Assembly: GCA_002345205.1 (NCBI GenBank)
Contig: DDVI01000055.1
Coordinates: 1-42,356 of the forward strand
Length of the DNA: 42,356 nucleotides
DNA from: Bdellovibrionaceae bacterium UBA2316
GTDB lineage: Bacteria; Bdellovibrionota; Bdellovibrionia; Bdellovibrionales; Bdellovibrionaceae
Direction of reading: 5' to 3'
Shown: piece after piece, positions 24,073-32,185 of the stretch
Position numbering within the stretch: the first letter of the stretch is position 1
How the letters are laid out: each line of letters begins with the position of its first letter
Notes under the pieces: generated by a model
What the model was told of the DNA's origin: nothing
The model's input: only the letters and a program-made list of their open reading frames with translations
Databases searched by the model: none
Program-made: the position numbers and the translations under genes

Positions 24073-24315
24073 ATGAAAGAAAAAACAATAGATTTACCTT
24101 CTATAGAAGGTAAATCAGACAAACTGCTCTTTGATAACTTAATATGGATGACTGTGAAAGATTCGGCTAAGTATCTTAGCCGAACGGAAAATGCTGTTAG
24201 GATTTTAATTTGTCGAGGTGTATTTCGAGTGTACCGACTGGGACGCCGAGTTTACCTTAACAAAACTGAAATCGACACTCTAATAAATTCCTCTGTAACT
24301 TATGGAGGATATTAG
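24073..24315 (+). CDS. excisionase/MerR-like helix-turn-helix protein
   Basis: An 80-aa protein from ATG at 24073 (GAAGGA about 10 nt upstream). Residues 25-75 hold a winged-helix excisionase pattern: MTVKDSAKYLSRTENAVRIL followed by YRLGRRVYLNKTEIDTLI. Such proteins bind att DNA to direct excision or act as regulators. It ends 1 nt before the integrase start, matching a xis-int pair. A 26-bp perfect palindrome lies in its 5' coding part. Confidence 0.75.
   Translation: MKEKTIDLPSIEGKSDKLLFDNLIWMTVKDSAKYLSRTENAVRILICRGVFRVYRLGRRVYLNKTEIDTLINSSVTYGGY
24091..24116. repeat. 26-bp perfect palindrome inside the excisionase gene
   Basis: The left half GATTTACCTTCTA is followed directly by its exact reverse complement, with no spacer. 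It encodes DLPSIEGKS in the excisionase frame, close to the start codon. A spacer-less 26-bp palindrome is a likely binding site for a dimeric protein or can form a long hairpin over the translation start region. Confidence 0.7.
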
Positions 24316-24316
24316 A

Positions 24317-25495
24317 ATGGCAATTAGAAATTATATTGATAAGATTACTGGGCAACCTCGTTACGAGGTCTATGTTCATCTTAGAAGCGAGATTGATCCC
24401 CGTATTCGAATTCAAAAATACAAAAAATGTAAAACCTTATCTGAGGCCCAGCGGGTCGAAAAAATCTTGATTCAAGTCGCAACAAAAGCATTGTGCGACG
24501 AGGAAAATAGAGGAAGCCGCTGGAACGTTGTTGTTAAAAAGTGGAACGAGGAAGCTTTAAGGCTTTATAGAAATCCCGTCACTTTGAAAACAATAACAGA
24601 CAAATCTATCAATACCGCAATGTGCATACTCAATGTTTGGACAAAGGATTGGATGGACCGGCCTTGTAAGGAACTTACGATTAAAGATGGAAAGGACTTA
24701 CTCTTAAATTGTGTTGGTGAAGATTTAAAAGTCTCAACCATTCATAAGATTAAAACTACCATCAACCTAGTATTTAGATATGGAGTACAAGAAGGCATTA
24801 TTAAAGACGTTTTACATAGTCCTGTTCATGGAGTGATGTTTGATCTCAGTGAAAAGGATACAGACGTTGAGATTTTGACCGTCTCAGAGATTCAAAAGCT
24901 GCTTGTCGAAGCAAAAGCAAGAAAGCACCCCTGGTATGCTGTTTGGGCGGTAGCGCTTATGACCGGGATGCGATCAAGCGAACTTTTCGCTTTAAGAAAA
25001 GAGAATGTGCTTCTTCCAGAAGGGTTTATCCGAATCAAAGAGTCTTGGGACTGGTTTAAGGATTCAGCCAAGAGTACAAAGGCTGGTTACTGGCGAACGG
25101 CTCCGATTGCAAAAGCCATTCGTCCGATAATCGCAGAGCTTATGCAGGCAGATCCCGAAAGTCCGTTCTTGTTTCCGCGTCACGAGGAGTGGCTGAGAAG
25201 CGAGCAAGCGATTGTGCTTCGTAGGTTCTGCGAAGAGATCGGCATACGCTCGGTCAGGTTCCATACACTTCGTGCCTGTTTTGCAACTCACATGCTGGCT
25301 ACAGGGGTCGATCAAGCAACCGTCATGGCAATTGGCGGCTGGTCAAACTTGAAGACGTTTCGAATTTATGTGCGTCTGGCTGGTATCACTGAGAGAAGCA
25401 AAACTGAACGTTTGGGCGATTTATTCGTTCCAGCGCATACAACGCTTGAAGAGCATATTTCAAAAACCTTTGAGACTACGCAGGAAGCTGCCTAA
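24317..25495 (+). CDS. int: tyrosine recombinase (ICE integrase)
   Basis: A 392-aa protein. It has an N-terminal arm-binding region, a core-binding SAM-like region (about 75-170) and a catalytic domain. The active-site residues are visible: Arg219 in TGMRSSEL, His316 and Arg319 in FHTLRACF, Trp342 in GGWSN and the nucleophile Tyr351 in RIYVRL. Start at 24317 is preferred over 24302 because GGAGGA lies at 24304-24309. It would integrate and excise the element. It is the last ICE gene, and a hairpin pair and a candidate attR follow. Confidence 0.92.
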   Translation: MAIRNYIDKITGQPRYEVYVHLRSEIDPRIRIQKYKKCKTLSEAQRVEKILIQVATKALCDEENRGSRWNVVVKKWNEEALRLYRNPVTLKTITDKSINTAMCILNVWTKDWMDRPCKELTIKDGKDLLLNCVGEDLKVSTIHKIKTTINLVFRYGVQEGIIKDVLHSPVHGVMFDLSEKDTDVEILTVSEIQKLLVEAKARKHPWYAVWAVALMTGMRSSELFALRKENVLLPEGFIRIKESWDWFKDSAKSTKAGYWRTAPIAKAIRPIIAELMQADPESPFLFPRHEEWLRSEQAIVLRRFCEEIGIRSVRFHTLRACFATHMLATGVDQATVMAIGGWSNLKTFRIYVRLAGITERSKTERLGDLFVPAHTTLEEHISKTFETTQEAA

Positions 25496-25634
25496 CTTGA
25501 AAGGTCTTGAAATACCGAGAAATAGTGTTGTAAAAAGGGTCCAGGGCTTGTTTTGGCTTGTTAGAGAGTCCTGGGCTAAAGAAAAACGAGCAAACCCTTG
25601 AAGGAACTAACTTTTTCGAGGTTCACAGTGATCC

Positions 25635-25675
25635 GCGGAAGCTTAAAAATTTCCGCTCCAAGTTTTTACTTGGAG
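25635..25675 (+). terminator. two adjoining hairpins after int
   Basis: GCGGAA (25635-25640) pairs with TTCCGC (25651-25656). CTCCAAGT (25656-25663) pairs with ACTTGGAG (25668-25675) around TTTT and is followed by TTT. They probably end int transcription. The candidate attR begins 1 nt later, so they may also be part of the attachment region. Confidence 0.55.
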
Positions 25676-25676
25676 T

Positions 25677-25692
25677 TTCAATAACTTGGCTG
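25677..25692 (+). repeat. candidate attR: TTCAATAACTTGGCTG
   Basis: Right-hand partner of the 16-mer at 3918-3933, differing at one base. It sits immediately after the integrase gene and its hairpins, the usual position for the att site nearest int. The distance between copies gives an element of about 21.8 kb. Confidence 0.4.
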
Positions 25693-25762
25693 TTTTAACT
25701 AATTCCATAAAAACTTAAGAATCACAAAAAGGGTCCACAAAGGGTCTACGCCTTTAGGAACA

Positions 25763-26277
25763 CTAGGGAACTTCCGTGAATTCTTCCTCTCTCTTAAATG
25801 ATATTGAAAACGATCGGGCCACCTTCTCGATGCTTCTTCCAACTAGATGTGCGTACATCATTGTTGTTTCAATCTTCGCGTGACCGCAGATTTCCTTTAC
25901 TGTCTTAAGGTCCACTCCGCCACTGATTAAAAGCGTCGTAGCCGTGTGACGTAGATCGTGAAATCTTATCGTTTTGTTACTTGTCTTCTTTGTCCAATCT
26001 TCTAAATCCTGATCGTATTTTCGTTTGATAAAGTTGTTGTGGTCTGTCGGCTGTCGTTGTTCATTCATAAAGATCGGCTCATGAGATCCCACCTTCCTTT
26101 TTGAAATCAACAACAGAAGTTCTTCTTTAAGTTCGGGATTGCAGGGTACCACGCGATTAGCGTTTCCTTTTGTCGATGTGTAGTCTTGTGTCGCAAGATT
26201 AAATTGCCTACGAATGCAAAGCGGAAGGGAATTCGTTGCACACAACAGCTTTTGAGTGGTGCTGGTCGGGTCGGTTA
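25763..26277 (-). pseudogene. 5'-truncated tyrosine recombinase
   Basis: The minus-strand frame keeps only the C-terminal catalytic half of an integrase: STKGNANRVVPCNPELKEEL, the box FHDLRHTATTLL, GHAKIETT and the nucleophile Tyr in MMYAHL. The N-terminal domains and the first catalytic Arg box are absent, and the open frame runs back into the 3' end of the TIGR02147 gene without a proper start or ribosome site. It is the remains of an older mobile element, distinct from the ICE integrase and in the opposite orientation. Confidence 0.8.
26208..26242 (-). repeat. left copy of a 35-nt imperfect inverted repeat
   Basis: Read on the minus strand, this begins TGTGCAACGAATTCCCTTCC. It matches plus-strand 29674-29708 at 31 of 35 positions without gaps. 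It lies at the broken 5' edge of the truncated integrase. Confidence 0.7.
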
Positions 26278-27078
26278 GTATTCAAACCAATCGATATTTA
26301 AACAGCGTACGACTTCACTTTCTGAAGGGCCGCCGATGGAGTGCAGCTGTTCAATAATTCCCGGCAGCATCAGGCGAATTTTTTCGGCAGCGTCTTTAGA
26401 TAGTGCCATGGGCTGCGTGAAAAACAGGTCTTCGTCTCGACGAAGTTCCATCGGCTGAAATCCTTTTAGGCGCCAATTCTGGTGATGCTTAACAACGAAG
26501 GGCGAGTCCTTGCCGATGTGTGTGCGGTAGGCTCCGTAGGTCAGCTTATTGTTTTCTATTACGCACAGATTTTTTTCCAAAAGAAAGTTAATTATTTCGG
26601 ATGTTAGACCCAGCGGTATGTTAAGTCGCTCGCTGATAGTTTTTGCATCGATCATTTCGGGGACGGCGCTTAGGATGCGAATGGCAGAGTACATCCAGCT
26701 AGAATAGAACTGCATTTTCTCATCGTCGCTAAGTTGGCGATCGGTTTTTAAACGATTTTTCAACTGAGCCCCTGCACTTTGTTCGCGTTCAAGGCGTTTC
26801 TCTAAAATCTTTTTTAATTTAAATGCGCCAGCTCGTTGGTGTTCAATCAATAACAGAAAGTATTCCGTTTCTTTGTTGTTTAGCCCGATGTACTCGGTGA
26901 TTTCGGCGGCGGTTTCCATGCTGAAGTGCTTGTCTGCTTTCAGCACTTGCGAAATCAATGTGGTCGATACACCCACGTAATCGGCCATCTTCTTTAGTTG
27001 ACCTCGACCACCCTTAGGATGCTCTTTTATCCAATGGTTTAAAAATACCTTATAATCTCTAAACTCAAATACGTTCAT
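26275..27078 (-). CDS. TIGR02147/DUF4423 family protein, probable regulator
   Basis: A 267-aa protein from ATG at 27078 (MNVFEFRDYKVFLNHWIKEH), which is the family's usual start; the frame extends 20 codons further without support. The N-terminal third has a helix-turn-helix pattern (MADYVGVSTTLISQVLKADK). The C-terminal part is the helical DUF4423 region. This family is expanded in Bdellovibrio and Fibrobacter and usually lies beside exported-protein genes. Here it is divergent from two of them, so local transcription control is likely. Confidence 0.85.
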   Translation of the reverse strand: MNVFEFRDYKVFLNHWIKEHPKGGRGQLKKMADYVGVSTTLISQVLKADKHFSMETAAEITEYIGLNNKETEYFLLLIEHQRAGAFKLKKILEKRLEREQSAGAQLKNRLKTDRQLSDDEKMQFYSSWMYSAIRILSAVPEMIDAKTISERLNIPLGLTSEIINFLLEKNLCVIENNKLTYGAYRTHIGKDSPFVVKHHQNWRLKGFQPMELRRDEDLFFTQPMALSKDAAEKIRLMLPGIIEQLHSIGGPSESEVVRCLNIDWFEY

Positions 27079-27233
27079 GCGATTATAATAGCTTAAGTCA
27101 TATAAATTTACCATATGGTTATTAAATATACGTAACATTTACTAAACAAATCTGGAAGCTTGAGGGGGGATTGCGTATTTTCGTCCAAGAAAGCGATAAA
27201 TAAGTCGCTTACAAATAACTCAAAGGAGAATTT

Positions 27234-27659
27234 ATGAAAAAGGTATTAGTAACTATGATCGCAGTTCTGGCTTCTTCATTTATCGCAAACGCCGGTCAGC
27301 TTCAGTGTGCTGCTAGCGTTGAGACAGTAAAAGGATCAGGCCAGTACGATAAAATGTTGTTTTTTGAATTGGTTCAAGCCAAAACTCAAAATATGGTGTT
27401 TGTGCTTCCGAATGGAACGATCCTCAAACAAAAAGAAGTAAAACCGGAAATGTTCGATCAAATCGTAAAAGGCACGTTAGCAATTTGGTATAGTCTGGAA
27501 GATAACAAAGCTAGTCTTATGGTTGCTAAGGTAAAGCAGGATGCTAGCACGCTTCCAAGCAAAGAACTTTTTGAAGATATGGCTTTTGCACAAACTCCGG
27601 ATAGTTTTAAAGTGTTGTTGATGGCTCACGGCGTATTTACTTATTGCAGTGAAATTTAG
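27234..27659 (+). CDS. small exported protein
   Basis: A 141-aa protein with a clear signal peptide (MKKVLVTMIAVLASSFIANA) and a mature part with two Cys (one near each end, probably a disulfide) and a beta-rich pattern. AAAGGAG precedes the start. TTGCGT and GATAAA at about 18-bp spacing near 27172-27201 could be its promoter. It is probably the first gene of a unit with the following lipoprotein, separated by a hairpin. Not recognised. Confidence 0.75.
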   Translation: MKKVLVTMIAVLASSFIANAGQLQCAASVETVKGSGQYDKMLFFELVQAKTQNMVFVLPNGTILKQKEVKPEMFDQIVKGTLAIWYSLEDNKASLMVAKVKQDASTLPSKELFEDMAFAQTPDSFKVLLMAHGVFTYCSEI

Positions 27660-27665
27660 TCTTTG

Positions 27666-27691
27666 AAGGACCGCTATAAATGGCGGTCCTT
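27666..27691 (+). terminator. intrinsic terminator-like hairpin
   Basis: AAGGACCGC (27666-27674) pairs perfectly with GCGGTCCTT (27683-27691) around an 8-nt loop, just after the stop at 27659. The T run after it is short, so read-through into the lipoprotein gene at 27724 is likely. Confidence 0.65.
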
Positions 27692-27723
27692 TGTCCCAGA
27701 AATTGCATAGAAAGGAATTTACT

Positions 27724-29187
27724 ATGAACTGGCTTAAATCGTTATTCACGCTAACTATTTTGTTATTTTTATCTGCTTGTCATCAAAGTGGACGTTCTGC
27801 CAGTGACGGGACAACCGTAAGTACACCGGGTGCTCCGGATACGTCTGTTAAATCAGATGACGGTGGCGGTGTATCCCGCTCGGGTCCCAGTGATGGTGGC
27901 GGGGGTGACACTTGTAATGGTAAAATGATTGAAAGCTATAAAGTTGATATCAACGAACTCGAAGAATTTAAAAATTTTGTATACCCAATTTTTGAAAAAT
28001 TAGGGAAGGGGGGCGAAGTCTCTCCGATCTTTATGGCTCCGCACTTAAAAACTTGGTACATCATTGATTGCAAGCTGCAAGATATTCCAAAAGAAAGAAA
28101 AGGACTGTACCTAGAAACTTACCAAACGGCGATTCATACTCAGCGCGAGATCTTTATTGAATCGGCTTCATATAACAAAATGGAAGAAATTGAAAAAGGT
28201 AAGTTACTACTGCATGAAATAGTAATGGCGCTTTATTTACTTAAGTACACTTCGTTTAAAGACATGTGTAAGGCCATGAATACCTGTCAGGGCAATATTG
28301 ATTTGATGGATCGTTGGACGATGTTCCGTCCTCTACCATTCAAGCCTCTGGATGATATAGATCACCAAAAGATCCGCTATGTGACGTCGTGGTTAATTAA
28401 AGAAAAAGACAATCTATCTCTAGATAAATTTAAAGAGATTTTAATTAACAATGATTTTGATCGTCGATTTGATAGCATGACACGCTCAAGTAATAGTGAA
28501 AATGTACCCCATGTCGAGAAAAAAGTAGAAATCAATGTGGACGATATCGTCAAAATGTTAAAGCGTTATCAATATACACAGAAGTTTCCTGAAAACTGTC
28601 AGTTTGACCCGACTACGGGATTAAGCGGTTCGAAATGTACAACCGATATATCGGTCACGACTGACGATAAAACGTTAGTAATAAAATTAAAAATAGTTCG
28701 TGCGTCCGATAAGAAAACGTTCGAGCATGAATTTAAAATGCCGATTGTAGATAGTAATAGAAAATTAAGTCTATCGGTCAGTAAGTATCCCACTGTTCAA
28801 GGGCCCGTGCTAAGCTTTACTCCAATGGTATTAATGGCCAATTGGCCAACCATGAGCCCTAGTGAGGTTGAAGAAGGACATCAATCGCAATTGCTGTATA
28901 TAATGATGGATTCATCGAATCCTAAATCTCCGGAGGTATACCAACTAGTGATGCAAACCTTGGTATGGTATTCTTTCGAAAAGGAAGTGAAAGTAGAGAA
29001 TGATTACACGACGACCATACGTTATGGATATTCCGCTTTGCTTGAAAAAGAAAGTGAAGCTTTATTTGTTGAAAAAGAACAGCCCTACGATACAAATCGA
29101 TCATTTTTACCAGAAGGAGCGAGACAGATGGTAGGGTATGTATCGTTGTATACGCCGAAGCCGCCGCCAGCGCAGGATAAGCCTTAG
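27724..29187 (+). CDS. lipoprotein of unknown function
   Basis: A 487-aa protein from ATG at 27724, with AAAGGAA upstream. It has the lipoprotein signal MNWLKSLFTLTILLFLSAC (lipobox LSAC), then a low-complexity Gly/Ser/Asp linker (SDDGGGVSRSGPSDGGGGD) and a large globular region. The motif LLLHEIVMALYLL recalls the helix of a degenerate metallopeptidase-like site but lacks a full HExxH. Not recognised otherwise. Its partner is the exported protein just upstream. Confidence 0.75.
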   Translation: MNWLKSLFTLTILLFLSACHQSGRSASDGTTVSTPGAPDTSVKSDDGGGVSRSGPSDGGGGDTCNGKMIESYKVDINELEEFKNFVYPIFEKLGKGGEVSPIFMAPHLKTWYIIDCKLQDIPKERKGLYLETYQTAIHTQREIFIESASYNKMEEIEKGKLLLHEIVMALYLLKYTSFKDMCKAMNTCQGNIDLMDRWTMFRPLPFKPLDDIDHQKIRYVTSWLIKEKDNLSLDKFKEILINNDFDRRFDSMTRSSNSENVPHVEKKVEINVDDIVKMLKRYQYTQKFPENCQFDPTTGLSGSKCTTDISVTTDDKTLVIKLKIVRASDKKTFEHEFKMPIVDSNRKLSLSVSKYPTVQGPVLSFTPMVLMANWPTMSPSEVEEGHQSQLLYIMMDSSNPKSPEVYQLVMQTLVWYSFEKEVKVENDYTTTIRYGYSALLEKESEALFVEKEQPYDTNRSFLPEGARQMVGYVSLYTPKPPPAQDKP

Positions 29188-29276
29188 GTATTAGTATTAA
29201 CTTAGATATTCCATTTTTGATTTTTCTCAATTATGTCTTTACGTTTATCTGGCCTTAAAAAGATAAAGCTAAGTTT

Positions 29277-29606
29277 TTAATTTTTAATAAATTTATTGAG
29301 TTCGCGCGAAACTTTTTTATTTTTGGAAAATCTATCAATTAAAAATCCAAGACGTTGAACGCATGAGAGGTCTTTTTCTTGTTTTGCATTTTTGAGTAAT
29401 TCAGTAGCATTGATATTTTCCTCTAGTTCTACTATGGAAGTGGTGATGTTATCTAAGTGGCCAGCAATTCGGACTTAGCGAAGAAAATCTAAGACTGTGG
29501 CCGCTGATGTTCTTGTCTCGATATTCATTATCTCTATTTTATAGGATTTGGATATCGCAATTCTCCAGAATTTGTTGCAATTCTCGAAATAAGACGGTCT
29601 AGTGGT
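29277..29606 (-). pseudogene. AbiEi-type antitoxin remnant
   Basis: The minus strand reads SYKIEIMNIETRTSAATVLD then FLR, stop (TAA at 29477-29475), VRIAGHLDNITTSIVELEEN and on to KFIKN and a stop at 29279-29277, all in one frame. This matches the middle and C-terminal part of AbiEi antitoxins of type IV toxin-antitoxin (AbiE) systems, where TALDFLRY and GGLDN are conserved. The Tyr codon of that motif seems to have become a stop. The N-terminal winged helix is lost upstream of 29606 (in-frame stop at 29609-29607), and no AbiEii toxin gene is present. Confidence 0.7.
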
Positions 29607-29673
29607 TTACAAAACAGCTCAAATTTATTTAGCCATTATTTACATCCACCAAATACGCCCGAGACGCCTATAC

Positions 29674-29708
29674 TGTGCAACGAATTCCTTTCCGTTTTGC
29701 AATCCTAG
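29674..29708 (+). repeat. right copy of the 35-nt imperfect inverted repeat
   Basis: This begins TGTGCAACGAATTCCTTTCC and matches the minus-strand copy at 26208-26242 at 31 of 35 positions. Nearby at 29726-29758, CTCCT and AGGAG flank a CAAGCTTG palindrome. The two copies face each other across 3.4 kb. Confidence 0.65.
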
Positions 29709-29810
29709 CATAGGGTCCAAGCCTGCCTCCTAAACAAGCTTGTTAAATCAAGCAGGAGTTTTGCGGTATTGCAGAGACGTGTGGCGTGGACCATTGGTAG
29801 GATGAGACAC

Positions 29811-30080
29811 TTATTCAACAACACATTTAGGAAGCAATATGATTGATGCGTGAATCGCTTTGTAAACCGCAGTGATTTTTGTGCCGTCAATCACAGTGCC
29901 TAACGATCCATGAGTGATATTCTGCCACCAATCCATATAATCAATAGGAGTTCTATCATTCTTATTTAAATAAACCACTGGAGAACAAAAATGTGAATAC
30001 CCGTCGCGACTACAAATTAACGTAATTGTTAAAGCCAAGTCGCCCGTTTTAACTTTAGAAGAATTTTTTTCGTATGAGGG
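29811..30080 (-). pseudogene. possible C-terminal gene fragment
   Basis: The minus-strand frame ending at 29811 reads like a genuine protein C-terminus: LALTITLICSRDGYSHFCSP, then YMDWWQNITHGSLGTVIDGT and ILLPKCVVE. Upstream of about 30080 the same frame is merely the antisense of the HEAT-repeat gene, and no start codon with a ribosome site is present. It is probably the 3' remnant of an exported-protein gene. The opposite frame here (29974-30084) is also open and continuous with the HEAT gene, so the call is tentative. Confidence 0.35.
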
Positions 30081-30084
30081 AGTG

Positions 30085-31005
30085 ATGGAAGCCGCAAAAA
30101 CCGATCGCGCGGCACTAGCTGATGTATTAAAGAATAAGGCGGTTCCTGAAAATCTTGTATATGGCGCGATGATTCGGTTAGGACAGGACGGCGATAGTGA
30201 GGCTCTCGAGGTGGCAAAGAAAATAGTCAACCACGAAAGTAAATACCTCAGAGAAGGAGCAGCCCAGGCGTTAGGTTATTTTTCTGACGAGAACGTGTTA
30301 CCCGATCTGCGCACGCTGACCTCTGATAGAGAAGAGTCCGTACGAGTTTTCGCCATCCAGGCATTGGGTACTATAAAGTCGGCATCTAGAGAAAAAGTCG
30401 TAGAAGAAATCTTAGCTAAGCCGTCCTTGTCTGCGGCGGAAAAGGTAGCTACTCATGGATCACTGTATCGGTTACGCAGTGATTTAGAAAAGCAGAAGAA
30501 AGATTTGGAACAAATTCTGATTCTAGCTCACAAACCAGACTCTGAATTATCTAAAAAAGCTATGCTGCTAGCGATGTCATTAGCCACAGATGCTAAAGGT
30601 ATCAAAGATTTAATGATCGAAAAAATTAAACAGAGCAAGGATGATAACATTAAGGCCGTTGCGATCCGAAATTTAGCGAACTCCAAAGATCAGTGGTTAA
30701 AAGATCGTTTATTAGAGCTAGCGACAACGTCATCAGTGCCCGTTAAGATCGCCGCTGTTCAAAGCGTACATCGTGTATGTCCAGAATCACGATGGGACTT
30801 GATTGATTCTATTATCCGCAAAGAAAAAGAAGAATCCGTAGCTAATCACGCGTTTGAAGAACTACTTTTTTTAAACCGAAGTAAGGCCGTTTCCTTACTC
30901 GAAAAATACAAATCCGATTCGTCTCTTTCTGATGTTCGTCGAAAAACGGCATCAACCTTTGCTGAGTCGATCAAGTCCAAGCCTGATATCGATGTGTGTA
31001 AGTAG
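30085..31005 (+). CDS. HEAT-repeat protein
   Basis: A protein of about 306 aa made of tandem helical repeats: KYLREGAAQALGYFSDENVL, EESVRVFAIQALGTI, DNIKAVAIRNLANSKDQWLK and VPVKIAAVQSVHR. HEAT repeats mediate protein-protein contacts. The open frame continues 5' to 29974 without a start codon, so the N-terminus may be missing. No signal peptide is visible. The 3' end overlaps the convergent LpxR-like gene by 35 nt. Confidence 0.7.
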   Translation: MEAAKTDRAALADVLKNKAVPENLVYGAMIRLGQDGDSEALEVAKKIVNHESKYLREGAAQALGYFSDENVLPDLRTLTSDREESVRVFAIQALGTIKSASREKVVEEILAKPSLSAAEKVATHGSLYRLRSDLEKQKKDLEQILILAHKPDSELSKKAMLLAMSLATDAKGIKDLMIEKIKQSKDDNIKAVAIRNLANSKDQWLKDRLLELATTSSVPVKIAAVQSVHRVCPESRWDLIDSIIRKEKEESVANHAFEELLFLNRSKAVSLLEKYKSDSSLSDVRRKTASTFAESIKSKPDIDVCK

Positions 31006-31909
31006 ACGATCGAATTTCGGTATCAAAGTTAAATGGATATTTACGAACGTGATGACTTTTCTGAAACGTATTTCCATCTAGGAAGATATTACGGACGATA
31101 AAGTTTCCTCGGGTCGAGGCAAACACATAATAGCCAAACTTCTTTGGTTCATCTAAATTCATGGGGGAAATGAAACTATCACCGTCATTTGAGGATGGTC
31201 GGCTGGGCCCAAAATCGTCGAGTAAATTTGATCCAATACGTACAATGGCGCCAGCATGAACCCTAATCATCACGTTTCCGAACCCACCGCCATAGAAAGG
31301 CAGTAAATCGATGTTTTTAGACTCCGCAATTTTGTATCGTTTTTGGTAGTAGAGCTGCAAAGTCGGTTCATCATTTATACCATGTTGCCAGCCCATCGCG
31401 CGTTCTTTAGGAATCATGTCGTGCCAATTGTTTTGAATCTGTTTACCAAGCGCACCGGGACCTACAATGCCGATATCGAATTCAAAAAATTGAGCGGATG
31501 ATTTTTCTTTTAAATTAGCCGCAAACCCCAGGTACAACCAGCCAGCGTAGGGGCGATCATTTGTGATTAAATTAGGTTCGCTTAAAGTATTTGGCGTATA
31601 GATTTGGTGTCCTAACGAAATTCCCAAATTCACTTTCGTAGCATCCGGATTTTTTTCATCCAGAATTTTGTATTTATCAATTGTACCACGTGCCCAATCT
31701 GGAATTTTATTTTCAGCATAAACGTACGAGAATTTTAATCCGTTTGTATACGCTTGATCTGACCCTGGACCGCCTAAACTGCGCGTATCGTTCTCTACGT
31801 AAAAAGCGAAGGCTTCACCAGTTTGTTTGGGATCTTTTTTGTTTTCTGGATTTGCTTCGTCAGCAAAACTATGCAGACCGAACCACAGTACTATAATTAG
31901 CAATTTCAT
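30971..31909 (-). CDS. LpxR-family outer-membrane protein, apparently C-terminally truncated
   Basis: A 312-aa protein with a signal peptide (MKLLIIVLWFGLHSFA) and family motifs of LpxR (DUF2219, lipid A 3'-O-deacylase): VENDTRSLGG, GSDQAYTNGLKFSY with the Asn-Asp pair and Ser, SLGHQIYTP with the conserved His, NDRPYAGWLYLG and FLDGNTFQKSH. LpxR is a beta-barrel that removes an acyl chain from lipid A. Relatives continue for several more strands after the FLDGNTF region. Here only about 25 atypical residues follow before the stop, so the barrel may be incomplete. Confidence 0.75.
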   Translation of the reverse strand: MKLLIIVLWFGLHSFADEANPENKKDPKQTGEAFAFYVENDTRSLGGPGSDQAYTNGLKFSYVYAENKIPDWARGTIDKYKILDEKNPDATKVNLGISLGHQIYTPNTLSEPNLITNDRPYAGWLYLGFAANLKEKSSAQFFEFDIGIVGPGALGKQIQNNWHDMIPKERAMGWQHGINDEPTLQLYYQKRYKIAESKNIDLLPFYGGGFGNVMIRVHAGAIVRIGSNLLDDFGPSRPSSNDGDSFISPMNLDEPKKFGYYVFASTRGNFIVRNIFLDGNTFQKSHHVRKYPFNFDTEIRSSTYTHRYQAWT

Positions 31910-32185
31910 GATGCTAGGACGCTAGCATGGCTTTTTCATTGCTGCTACGGAATTTATGGTTTTTCGAACGTTTGGCAGCGATAGTGGGTAGTAAAAAAAA
32001 CTCAGCTTGCCTGTGACCTCAATAGCAGAATTATTACAAAAATTAGTGTTGAGTACATTTTTTTTTATTAGTTTCCAGAGTAAAAGCTGAAAAGTTTGAT
32101 TTAATAGAATATTTAGCTATTTTTTCATTCCAAGAAAATAAAGTTTAACATTGAAGCTTCTAAATAATCGTGAAACTATTTAGCT
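31910..32185. other. AT-rich intergenic region between divergent genes
   Basis: About 275 bp between the LpxR-like gene and the TauE/SafE gene. It presumably holds both promoters. I see no gene, repeat or strong hairpin. Confidence 0.5.

Larger units (their letters stand above)
25532..25750. repeat. direct repeats AAAAAGGGTCCA downstream of int
   Basis: AAAAAGGGTCCA occurs at 25532-25543 and 25727-25738, followed at 25739-25748 by the near copy CAAAGGGTCT. These lie in the non-coding stretch between the ICE integrase and the truncated second integrase. They may be recombinase arm sites or old att repeats. I did not see AAAGGGTC near the left end of the ICE. Confidence 0.45.

Noticed and set aside
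25763..26245. Functional second integrase
   Set aside because: The first catalytic Arg box and the N-terminal domains are missing and there is no proper start, so it is listed as a pseudogene.
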